A stretch of DNA of 64,000 bases from Steinernema hermaphroditum (taxonomy: Eukaryota; Nematoda; Chromadorea; Rhabditida; Steinernematidae), in contig CM059624.1 in assembly GCA_030435675.1 (NCBI GenBank), forward strand, positions 16,798,470 through 16,862,469. The letters are read 5' to 3'. The notes under the pieces were generated by a model. That model was not told where the DNA came from. It was given only the letters and a program-made list of their open reading frames with translations, and did no database searches. This document shows, one piece after another, positions 35,501 through 48,000 of the stretch; within the stretch, counting starts at the first letter, position 1; every line of letters begins with the position of its first letter. The translations under genes were made by a program, and so were the position numbers.

Positions 35501-38500
35501 TGGATCTTGTAGAACTGCACGAGCCTGATCGAACGCGCCTATTCCCGTTGGGATTACTGTGGACTATCTTAGTTTCCTGCAAAACTTTCAATTCGAGACA
35601 GCAGGGCCCTTGCTCACACCAAGAGCTCTGCATCTGACCCTCCTGCTCCAAAGTACCATAGCATTTTTATGATTGGATCTTGTAGAACTGCACGAGCCTG
35701 ATCGAACGCGCCTACTCTCGTTGGATTTCCTGTGGACTATCTTAGTTTCCTGCAAAACTTTCAATTCGAGACAGCAGGGCCCTTGCTCACACCAAGAGCT
35801 CTGCATCTGACCCTCCTGCTCCAAAGTACCATAGCATTTTTATGATTGGATCTTGTAGAACTGCACGAGCCTGATCGAACGCGCCTATTCCCGTTGGGAT
35901 TACTGTGGACTATCTTAGTTTCCTGCAAAACTTTCAATTCGAGACAGCAGGGCCCTTGCTCACACCAAGAGCTCTGCATCTGACCCTCCTGCTCCAAAGT
36001 ACCATAGCATTTTTATGATTGGATCTTGTAGAACTGCACGAGCCTGATCGAACGCGCCTATTCCCGTTGGGATTACTGTGGACTATCTTAGTTTCCTGCA
36101 AAACTTTCAATTCGAGACAGCAGGGCCCTTGCTCACACCAAGAGCTCTGCATCTGACCCTCCTGCTCCAAAGTACCATAGCATTTTTATGATTGGATCTT
36201 GTAGAACTGCACGAGCCTGATCGAACGCGCCTATTCCCGTTGGGTTTCCTGTGGACTATCTTAGTTTCCTGCAAAACTTTCAATTCGAGACAGCAGGGCC
36301 CTTGCTCACACCAAGAGCTCTGCATCTGACCCTCCTGCTCCAAAGTACCATAGCATTTTTATGATTGGATCTTGTAGAACTGCACGAGCCTGATCGAACG
36401 CGCCTACTCTCGTTGGATTTCCTGTGGACTATCTTAGTTTCCTGCAAAACTTTCAATTCGAGACAGCAGGGCCCTTGCTCACACCAAGAGTTCTGCATCT
36501 GACCCTCCTGCTCCAAAGTACCATAGCATTTTTATGATTGGATCTTGTAGAACTGCACGAGCCTGATCGAACGCGCCTATTCCCGTTGGGTTTACTGTGG
36601 ACTATCTTAGTTTCCTGCAAAACTTTCAATTCGAGACAGCAGGGCCCTTGCTCACACCAAGAGCTCTGCATCTGACCCTCCTGCTCCAAAGTACCATAGC
36701 ATTTTTATGATTGGATCTTGTAGAACTGCACGAGCCTGATCGAACGCGCCTACTCTCGTTGGATTTCCTGTGGACTATCTTAGTTTCCTGCAAAACTTTC
36801 AATTCGAGACAGCAGGGCCCTTGCTCACACCAAGAGCTCTGCATCTGACCCCTCCTGCTCCAAAGTACCATAGCATTTTTATGATTGGATCTTGTAGAAC
36901 TGCACGAGCCTGATCGAACGCGCCTACTCTCGTTGGATTTCCTGTGGACTATCTTAGTTTCCTGCAAAACTTTCAATTCGAGACAGATAGGGCCCTTGTT
37001 CATACAAAGAGTTCTGCATCTGACCCTCCTGCTCCAAAGTACCATAGCATTTTTATGATTGGATCTTGTAGAACTGCACGAGCCTGATCGAACGCGCCTA
37101 TTCCCGTTGGGATTACTGTGGACTATCTTAGTTTCCTGCAAAACTTTCAATTCGAGACAGCAGGGCCCTTGCTCACACCAAGAGCTCTGCATCTGACCCT
37201 CCTGCTCCAAAGTACCATAGCATTTTTATGATTGGATCTTGTAGAACTGCACGAGCCTGATCGAACGCGCCTATTCCCGTTGGGATTACTGTGGACTATC
37301 TTAGTTTCCTGCAAAACTTTCAATTCGAGACAGCAGGGCCCTTGCTCACACCAAGAGCTCTGCATCTGACCCTCCTGCTCCAAAGTACCATAGCATTTTT
37401 ATGATTCGATCTTGTAGAACTGCACGAGCCTGATCGAACGCGCCTGCTCTCGTTGGATTTCCTGTGGACTAACTTAGTTTCCTGCAAAACTTTCAATTCG
37501 AGACAGCAGGGCCCTTGCTCACACCAAGAGCTCTGCATCTGACCCTCCTGCTCCAAAGTACCATATCATTTTTATTATTCCATCTTGTAGAACTGCACGA
37601 GCCTGATCGAACGCGCGTATTCCCGTTGGGATTACTGTGGACTATCTTAGTTTCCTGCAAAACTTTCAATTCGAGACAGCAGGGCCCTTGCTCACACCAA
37701 GAGCTCTGCATCTGACCCTCCTGCTCCAAAGTACCATAGCATTTTTATGATTGGATCTTGTAGAACTGCACGAGCCTGATCGAACGCGCCTATTCCCGTT
37801 GGGATTACTGTGGACTATCTTAGTTTCCTGCAAAACTTTCAATTCGAGACAGCAGGGCCCTTGCTCACACCAAGAGCTCTGCATCTGACCCTCCTGCTCC
37901 AAAGTACCATAGCATTTTTATGATTGGATCTTGTAGAACTGCACGAGCCTGATCGAACGCGCCTACTCTCGTTGGATTTCCTGTGGACTATCTTAGTTTC
38001 CTGCAAAACTTTCAATTCGAGACAGCAGGGCCCTTGCTCACACCAAGAGCTCTGCATCTGACCCTCCTGCTCCAAAGTACCATAGCATTTTTATGATTGG
38101 ATCTTGTAGAACTGCACGAGCCTGATCGAACGCGCCTACTCTCGTTGGATTTCCTGTGGACTATCTTAGTTTCCTGCAAAACTTTCAATTCGAGACAGCA
38201 GGGCCCTTGCTCACACCAAGAGCTCTGCATCTGACCCTCCTGCTCCAAAGTACCATAGCATTTTTATGATTGGATCTTGTAGAACTGCACGAGCCTGATC
38301 GAACGCGCCTATTCCCGTTGGGATTACTGTGGACTATCTTAGTTTCCTGCAAAACTTTCAATTCGAGACAGCAGGGCCCTTGCTCACACCAAGAGCTCTG
38401 CATCTGACCCTCCTGCTCCAAAGTACCATATCATTTTTATGATTCGATCTTGTAGAACTGCACGAGCCTGATCGAACGCGCGTATTCCCGTTGGGATTAC

Positions 38501-41500
38501 TGTGGACTATCTTAGTTTCCTGCAAAACTTTCAATTCGAGACAGCAGGGCCCTTGCTCACACCAAGAGCTCTGCATCTGACCCTCCTGCTCCAAAGTACC
38601 ATAGCATTTTTATGATTGGATCTTGTAGAACTGCACGAGCCTGATCGAACGCGCCTATTCCCGTTGGGATTACTGTGGACTATCTTAGTTTCCTGCAAAA
38701 CTTTCAATTCGAGACAGCAGGGCCCTTGCTCACACCAAGAGCTCTGCATCTGACCCTCCTGCTCCAAAGTACCATAGCATTTTTATGATTGGATCTTGTA
38801 GAACTGCACGAGCCTGATCGAACGCGCCTATTCCCGTTGGGATTACTGTGGACTATCTTAGTTTCCTGCAAAACTTTCAATTCGAGACAGCAGGGCCCTT
38901 GCTCACACCAAGAGCTCTGCATCTGACCCTCCTGCTCCAAAGTACCATAGCATTTTTATGATTGGATCTTGTAGAACTGCACGAGCCTGATCGAACGCGC
39001 CTACTCTCGTTGGATTTCCTGTGGACTATCTTAGTTTCCTGCAAAACTTTCAATTCGAGACAGATAGGGCCCTTGTTCATACAAAGAGTTCTGCATCTGA
39101 CCCTCCTGCTCCAAAGTACCATAGCATTTTTATGATTGGATCTTGTAGAACTGCACGAGCCTGATCGAACGCGCCTACTCTCGTTGGGTTTCCTGTGGAC
39201 TATCTTAGTTTCCTGCAAAACTTTCAATTCGAGACAGATAGGGCCCTTGCTCACACCAAGAGCTCTGCATCTGACCCTCCTGCTCCAAAGTACCATAGCA
39301 TTTTTATGATTGGATCTTGTAGAACTGCACGAGCCTGATCGAACGCGCCTACTCTCGTTGGATTTCCTGTGGACTATCTTAGTTTCCTGCAAAACTTTCA
39401 ATTCGAGACAGATAGGGCCCTTGTTCATACAAAGAGTTCTGCATCTGACCCTCCTGCTCCAAAGTACCATAGCATTTTTATGATTGGATCTTGTAGAACT
39501 GCACGAGCCTGATCGAACGCGCCTACTCTCGTTGGATTTCCTGTGGACTATCTTAGTTTCCTGCAAAACTTTCAATTCGAGACAGATAGGGCCCTTGTTC
39601 ATACAAAGAGTTCTGCATCTGACCCTCCTGCTCCAAAGTACCATAGCATTTTTATGATTGGATCTTGTAGAACTGCACGAGCCTGATCGAACGCGCCTAC
39701 TCTCGTTGGATTTCCTGTGGACTATCTTAGTTTCCTGCAAAACTTTCAATTCGAGACAGATAGGGCCCTTGCTCATACAAAGAGTTCTGCATCTGACCCT
39801 CCTGCTCCAAAGTACCATAGCATTTTTATGATTGGATCTTGTAGAACTGCACGAGCCTGATCGAACGCGCCTATTCTCGTTGGGATTACTGTGGACTATC
39901 TTAGTTTCCTGCAAAACTTTCAATTCGAGACAGCAGGGCCCTTGCTCACACCAAGAGCTCTGCATCTGACCCTCCTGCTCCAAAGTACCATAGCATTTTT
40001 ATGATTGGATCTTGTAGAACTGCACGAGCCTGATCGAACGCGCCTACTCTCGTTGGGTTTCCTGTGGACTATCTTAGTTTCCTGCAAAACTTTCAATTCG
40101 AGACAGCAGGGCCCTTGCTCACACCAAGAGCTCTGCATCTGACCCTCCTGCTCCAAAGTACCATAGCATTTTTATGATTGGATCTTGTAGAACTGCACGA
40201 GCCTGATCGAACGCGCCTATTCCCGTTGGGATTACTGTGGACTATCTTAGTTTCCTGCAAAACTTTCAATTCGAGACAGCAGGGCCCTTGCTCACACCAA
40301 GAGCTCTGCATCTGACCCTCCTGCTCCAAAGTACCATAGCATTTTTATGATTGGATCTTGTAGAACTGCACGAGCCTGATCGAACGCGCCTATTCCCGTT
40401 GGGTTTACTGTGGACTATCTTAGTTTCCTGCAAAACTTTCAATTCGAGACAGCAGGGCCCTTGCTCACACCAAGAGCTCTGCATCTGACCCTCCTGCTCC
40501 AAAGTACCATAGCATTTTTATGATTGGATCTTGTAGAACTGCACGAGCCTGATCGAACGCGCCTACTCTCGTTGGATTTCCTGTGGACTATCTTAGTTTC
40601 CTGCAAAACTTTCAATTCGAGACAGACAGGGCCCTTGCTCACACCAAGAGCTCTGCATCTGACCCTCCTGCTCCAAAGTACCATAGCATTTTTATGATTG
40701 GATCTTGTAGAACTGCACGAGCCTGATCGAACGCGCCTATTCCCGTTGGGATTACTGTGGACTATCTTAGTTTCCTGCAAAACTTTCAATTCGAGACAGC
40801 AGGGCCCTTGCTCACACCAAGAGCTCTGCATCTGACCCTCCTGCTCCAAAGTACCATAGCATTTTTATGATTGGATCTTGTAGAACTGCACGAGCCTGAT
40901 CGAACGCGCCTATTCCCGTTGGGATTACTGTGGACTATCTTAGTTTCCTGCAAAACTTTCAATTCGAGACAGCAGGGCCCTTGCTCACACCAAGAGCTCT
41001 GCATCTGACCCTCCTGCTCCAAAGTACCATAGCATTTTTATGATTGGATCTTGTAGAACTGCACGAGCCTGATCGAACGCGCCTACTCCCGTTGGGTTTC
41101 CTGTGGACTATCTTAGTTTCCTGCAAAACTTTCAATTCGAGACAGACAGGGCCCTTGCTCACACCAAGAGTTCTGCATCTGACCCTCCTGCTCCAAAGTA
41201 CCATAGCATTTTTATGATTGGATCTTGTAGAACTGCACGAGCCTGATCGAACGCGCCTACTCTCGTTGGATTTCCTGTGGACTATCTTAGTTTCCTGCAA
41301 AACTTTCAATTCGAGACAGATAGGGCCCTTGCTCATACCAAGAGTTCTGCATCTGACCCTCCTGCTCCAAAGTACCATAGCATTTTTATGATTGGATCTT
41401 GTAGAACTGCACGAGCCTGATCGAACGCGCCTACTCTCGTTGGATTTCCTGTGGACTATCTTAGTTTCCTGCAAAACTTTCAATTCGAGACAGCAGGGCC

Positions 41501-41926
41501 CTTGCTCATACCAAGAGCTCTGCATCTGACCCTCCTGCTCCAAAGTACCATAGCATTTTTATGATTGGATCTTGTAGAACTGCACGAGCCTGATCGAACG
41601 CGCCTATTCCCGTTGGGTTTACTGTGGACTATCTTAGTTTCCTGCAAAACTTTCAATTCGAGACAGCAGGGCCCTTGCTCACACCAAGAGCTCTGCATCT
41701 GACCCTCCTGCTCCAAAGTACCATAGCATTTTTATGATTGGATCTTGTAGAACTGCACGAGCCTGATCGAACGCGCCTACTCCCGTTGGGTTTCCTGTGG
41801 ACTATCTTAGTTTCCTGCAAAACTTTCAATTCGAGACAGACAGGGCCCTTGCTCACACCAAGAGCTCTGCATCTGACCCTCCTGCTCCAAAGTACCATAG
41901 CATTTTTATGATTGGATCTTGTAGAA

Positions 41927-43840
41927 CTGCACGAGCCTGATCGAACGCGCCTACTCTCGTTGGATTTCCTGTGGACTATCTTAGTTTCCTGCAAAACTTT
42001 CAATTCGAGACAGATAGGGCCCTTGCTCATACCAAGAGTTCTGCATCTGACCCTCCTGCTCCAAAGTACCATAGCATTTTTATGATTGGATCTTGTAGAA
42101 CTGCACGAGCCTGATCGAACGCGCCTACTCTCGTTGGATTTCCTGTGGACTATCTTAGTTTCCTGCAAAACTTTCAATTCGAGACAGATAGGGCCCTTGT
42201 TCATACCAAGAGTTCTGCATCTGACCCTCCTGCTCCAAAGTACCATAGCATTTTTATGATTGGATCTTGTAGAACTGCACGAGCCTGATCGAACGCGCCT
42301 ACTCTCGTTGGATTTCCTGTGGACTATCTTAGTTTCCTGCAAAACTTTCAATTCGAGACAGATAGGGCCCTTGTTCATACAAAGAGTTCTGCATCTGACC
42401 CTCCTGCTCCAAAGTACCATAGCATTTTTATGATTGGATCTTGTAGAACTGCACGAGCCTGATCGAACGCGCCTACTCTCGTTGGATTTCCTGTGGACTA
42501 TCTTAGTTTCCTGCAAAACTTTCAATTCGAGACAGATAGGGCCCTTGTTCATACAAAGAGTTCTGCATCTGACCCTCCTGCTCCAAAGTACCATAGCATT
42601 TTTATGATTGGATCTTGTAGAACTGCACGAGCCTGATCGAACGCGCCTACTCTCGTTGGATTTCCTGTGGACTATCTTAGTTTCCTGCAAAACTTTCAAT
42701 TCGAGACAGATAGGGCCCTTGTTCATACAAAGAGTTCTGCATCTGACCCTCCTGCTCCAAAGTACCATAGCATTTTTATGATTGGATCTTGTAGAACTGC
42801 ACGAGCCTGATCGAACGCGCCTACTCTCGTTGGATTTCCTGTGGACTATCTTAGTTTCCTGCAAAACTTTCAATTCGAGACAGATAGGGCCCTTGTTCAT
42901 ACAAAGAGTTCTGCATCTGACCCTCCTGCTCCAAAGTACCATAGCATTTTTATGATTGGATCTTGTAGAACTGCACGAGCCTGATCGAACGCGCCTATTC
43001 CCGTTGGGATTACTGTGGACTATCTTAGTTTCCTGCAAAACTTTCAATTCGAGACAGATAGGGCCCTTGTTCATACAAAGAGTTCTGCATCTGACCCTCC
43101 TGCTCCAAAGTACCATAGCATTTTTATGATTGGATCTTGTAGAACTGCACGAGCCTGATCGAACGCGCCTACTCTCGTTGGATTTCCTGTGGACTATCTT
43201 AGTTTCCTGCAAAACTTTCAATTCGAGACAGATAGGGCCCTTGTTCATACAAAGAGTTCTGCATCTGACCCTCCTGCTCCAAAGTACCATAGCATTTTTA
43301 TGATTGGATCTTGTAGAACTGCACGAGCCTGATCGAACGCGCCTACTCTCGTTGGATTTCCTGTGGACTATCTTAGTTTTCTGCAAAACTTTCAATTCGA
43401 GACAGATAGGGCCCTTGCTCATACAAAGAGTTCTGCATCTGACCCTCCTGCTCCAAAGTACCATAGCATTTTTATGATTGGATCTTGTAGAACTGCACGA
43501 GCCTGATCGAACGCGCCTACTCTCGTTGGATTTCCTGTGGACTATCTTAGTTTCCTGCAAAACTTTCAATTCGAGACAGTTAGGGCCCTTGTTCATACAA
43601 AGAGTTCTGCATCTGACCCTCCTGCTCCAAAGTACCATAGCATTTTTATGATTGGATCTTGTAGAACTGCACGAGCCTGATCGAACGCGCCTACTCTCGT
43701 TGGATTTCCTGTGGACTATCTTAGTTTCCTGCAAAACTTTCAATTCGAGACAGATAGGGCCCTTGTTCATACAAAGAGTTCTGCATCTGACCCTCCTGCT
43801 CCAAAGTACCATAGCATTTTTATGATTGGATCTTGTAGAA
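41927..43840 (+). repeat. Eleven consecutive 174-bp type II monomers
   Basis: The block is exactly 11 x 174 bp. All copies carry cagataggg and agagttc, and ten of the eleven have the type B 5' segment. The exception (from about 42,971) has the type A 5' segment on a type II 3' half. It is the cleanest type II reference in the window. Confidence 0.8.
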
Positions 43841-44187
43841 CTGCACGAGCCTGATCGAACGCGCCTACTCTCGTTGGATTTCCTGTGGACTATCTTAGTT
43901 TCCTGCAAAACTTTCAATTCGAGACAGCAGGGCCCTTGCTCACACCAAGAGTTCTGCATCTGACCCCTCCTGCTCCAAAGTACCATAGCATTTTTATGAT
44001 TGGATCTTGTAGAACTGCACGAGCCTGATCGAACGCGCCTACTCTCGTTGGATTTCCTGTGGACTATCTTAGTTTCCTGCAAAACTTTCAATTCGAGACA
44101 GATAGGGCCTTGTTCATACAAAGAGTTCTGCATCTGACCCTCCTGCTCCAAAGTACCATAGCATTTTTATGATTGGATCTTGTAGAA

Positions 44188-45052
44188 CTGCACGAGCCTG
44201 ATCGAACGCGCCTATTCCCGTTGGGTTTACTGTGGACTATCTTAGTTTCCTGCAAAACTTTCAATTCGAGACAGCAGGGCCCTTGCTCACACCAAGAGCT
44301 CTGCATCTGACCCTCCTGCTCCAAAGTACCATAGCATTTTTATGATTGGATCTTGTAGAACTGCACGAGCCTGATCGAACGCGCCTATTCCCGTTGGGTT
44401 TACTGTGGACTATCTTAGTTTCCTGCAAAACTTTCAATTCGAGACAGCAGGGCCCTTGCTCACACCAAGAGCTCTGCATCTGACCCTCCTGCTCCAAAGT
44501 ACCATAGCATTTTTATGATTGGATCTTGTAGAACTGCACGAGCCTGATCGAACGCGCCTACTCTCGTTGGATTTCCTGTGGACTATCTTAGTTTCCTGCA
44601 AAACTTTCAATTCGAGACAGCAGGGCCCTTGCTCACACCAAGAGCTCTGCATCTGACCCTCCTGCTCCAAAGTACCATAGCATTTTTATGATTGGATCTT
44701 GTAGAACTGCACGAGCCTGATCGAACGCGCCTATTCCCGTTGGGATTACTGTGGACTATCTTAGTTTCCTGCAAAACTTTCAATTCGAGACAGCAGGGCC
44801 CTTGCTCACACCAAGAGCTCTGCATCTGACCCTCCTGCTCCAAAGTACCATAGCATTTTTATGATTGGATCTTGTAGAACTGCACGAGCCTGATCGAACG
44901 CGCCTATTCCCGTTGGGTTTACTGTGGACTATCTTAGTTTCCTGCAAAACTTTCAATTCGAGACAGCAGGGCCCTTGCTCACACCAAGAGCTCTGCATCT
45001 GACCCTCCTGCTCCAAAGTACCATAGCATTTTTATGATTGGATCTTGTAGAA
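44188..45052 (+). repeat. Type I island of five 173-bp monomers inside the type II domain
   Basis: Five monomers (865 bp = 5 x 173) return to cagcaggg with ctcacaccaagagctc, mostly with tattcccgttgggttta 5' segments. Type II monomers flank them on both sides. This fits transfer of a domain 3/4-like block. Confidence 0.7.
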
Positions 45053-48000
45053 CTGCACGAGCCTGATCGAACGCGCCTACTCTCGTTGGATTTCCTGTGG
45101 ACTATCTTAGTTTCCTGCAAAACTTTCAATTCGAGACAGATAGGGCCCTTGTTCATACCAAGAGTTCTGCATCTGACCCTCCTGCTCCAAAGTACCATAG
45201 CATTTTTATGATTGGATCTTGTAGAACTGCACGAGCCTGATCGAACGCGCCTACTCTCGTTGGATTTCCTGTGGACTATCTTAGTTTCCTGCAAAACTTT
45301 CAATTCGAGACAGATAGGGCCCTTGTTCATACAAAGAGTTCTGCATCTGACCCTCCTGCTCCAAAGTACCATAGCATTTTTATGATTGGATCTTGTAGAA
45401 CTGCACGAGCCTGATCGAACGCGCCTACTCTCGTTGGATTTCCTGTGGACTATCTTAGTTTCCTGCAAAACTTTCAATTCGAGACAGATAGGGCCCTTGT
45501 TCATACAAAGAGTTCTGCATCTGACCCTCCTGCTCCAAAGTACCATAGCATTTTTATGATTGGATCTTGTAGAACTGCACGAGCCTGATCGAACGCGCCT
45601 ACTCTCGTTGGATTTCCTGTGGACTATCTTAGTTTCCTGCAAAACTTTCAATTCGAGACAGACAGGGCCCTTGCTCACACCAAGAGTTCTGCATCTGACC
45701 CTCCTGCTCCAAAGTACCATAGCATTTTTATGATTGGATCTTGTAGAACTGCACGAGCCTGATCGAACGCGCCTACTCTCGTTGGATTTCCTGTGGACTA
45801 TCTTAGTTTCCTGCAAAACTTTCAATTCGAGACAGCAGGGCCCTTGCTCACACCAAGAGCTCTGCATCTGACCCCTCCTGCTCCAAAGTACCATAGCATT
45901 TTTATGATTGGATCTTGTAGAACTGCACGAGCCTGATCGAACGCGCCTACTCTCGTTGGATTTCCTGTGGACTATCTTAGTTTCCTGCAAAACTTTCAAT
46001 TCGAGACAGATAGGGCCCTTGTTCATACCAAGAGTTCTGCATCTGACCCTCCTGCTCCAAAGTACCATAGCATTTTTATGATTGGATCTTGTAGAACTGC
46101 ACGAGCCTGATCGAACGCGCCTATTCCCGTTGGGTTTACTGTGGACTATCTTAGTTTCCTGCAAAACTTTCAATTCGAGACAGACAGGGCCCTTGCTCAC
46201 ACCAAGAGCTCTGCATCTGACCCTCCTGCTCCAAAGTACCATAGCATTTTTATGATTGGATCTTGTAGAACTGCACGAGCCTGATCGAACGCGCCTACTC
46301 GCGTTGGGTTTACTGTGGACTATCTTAGTTTCCTGCAAAACTTTCAATTCGAGACAGACAGGGCCCTTGCTCACACCAAGAGCTCTGCATCTGACCCTCC
46401 TGCTCCAAAGTACCATAGCATTTTTATGATTGGATCTTGTAGAACTGCACGAGCCTGATCGAACGCGCCTACTCTCGTTGGATTTCCTGTGGACTATCTT
46501 AGTTTCCTGCAAAACTTTCAATTCGAGACAGACAGGGCCCTTGCTCACACCAAGAGCTCTGCATCTGACCCTCCTGCTCCAAAGTACCATAGCATTTTTA
46601 TGATTGGATCTTGTAGAACTGCACGAGCCTGATCGAACGCGCCTACTCCCGTTGGGATTTACTGTGGACTATCTTAGTTTCCTGCAAAACTTTCAATTCG
46701 AGACAGACAGGGCCCTTGCTCACACCAAGAGCTCTGCATCTGACCCTCCTGCTCCAAAGTACCATAGCATTTTTATGATTGGATCTTGTAGAACTGCACG
46801 AGCCTGATCGAACGCGCCTACTCTCGTTGGATTTCCTGTGGACTATCTTAGTTTCCTGCAAAACTTTCAATTCGAGACAGACAGGGCCCTTGCTCATACC
46901 AAGAGCTCTGCATCTGACCCTCCTGCTCCAAAGTACCATAGCATTTTTATGATTGGATCTTGTAGAACTGCACGAGCCTGATCGAACGCGCCTACTCTCG
47001 TTGGATTTCCTGTGGACTATCTTAGTTTCCTGCAAAACTTTCAATTCGAGACAGCAGGGCCCTTGCTCACACCAAGAGCTCTGCATCTGACCCTCCTGCT
47101 CCAAAGTACCATAGCATTTTTATGATTGGATCTTGTAGAACTGCACGAGCCTGATCGAACGCGCCTACTCTCGTTGGATTTCCTGTGGACTATCTTAGTT
47201 TCCTGCAAAACTTTCAATTCGAGACAGATAGGGCCCTTGTTCATACCAAGAGTTCTGCATCTGACCCTCCTGCTCCAAAGTACCATAGCATTTTTATGAT
47301 TGGATCTTGTAGAACTGCACGAGCCTGATCGAACGCGCCTACTCTCGTTGGATTTCCTGTGGACTATCTTAGTTTCCTGCAAAACTTTCAATTCGAGACA
47401 GATAGGGCCCTTGCTCATACAAAGAGTTCTGCATCTGACCCTCCTGCTCCAAAGTACCATAGCATTTTTATGATTGGATCTTGTAGAACTGCACGAGCCT
47501 GATCGAACGCGCCTACTCTCGTTGGATTTCCTGTGGACTATCTTAGTTTCCTGCAAAACTTTCAATTCGAGACAGACAGGGCCCTTGTTCATACAAAGAG
47601 TTCTGCATCTGACCCCTCCTGCTCCAAAGTACCATAGCATTTTTATGATTGGATCTTGTAGAACTGCACGAGCCTGATCGAACGCGCCTACTCTCCCGTT
47701 GGATTTCCTGTGGACTATCTTAGTTTCCTGCAAAACTTTCAATTCGAGACAGATAGGGGCCTTGTTCATACAAAGAGTTCTGCATCTGACCCTCCTGCTC
47801 CAAAGTACCATAGCATTTTTATGATTGGATCTTGTAGAACTGCACGAGCCTGATCGAACGCGCCTACTCTCGTTGGATTTCCTGTGGACTATCTTAGTTT
47901 CCTGCAAAACTTTCAATTCGAGACAGATAGGGCCCTTGTTCATACAAAGAGTTCTGCATCTGACCCTCCTGCTCCAAAGTACCATAGCATTTTTATGATT

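Larger units (their letters stand above)
26512..38976 (+). repeat. Array domain 4: most homogeneous, type A/I-dominated, CGCGCG private variant
   Basis: Runs of monomers identical by eye dominate, for example four type A copies from 27,724 and four or five from about 30,667 and about 35,000, with single type B copies between them. Almost every 3' half is type I. Ten monomers read aacgcgcgtattccc (C to G at consensus base 25), and I find this variant only in this domain. The domain ends at the first of a new series of cagataggg monomers (38,977). No gene is visible. Confidence 0.8.
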
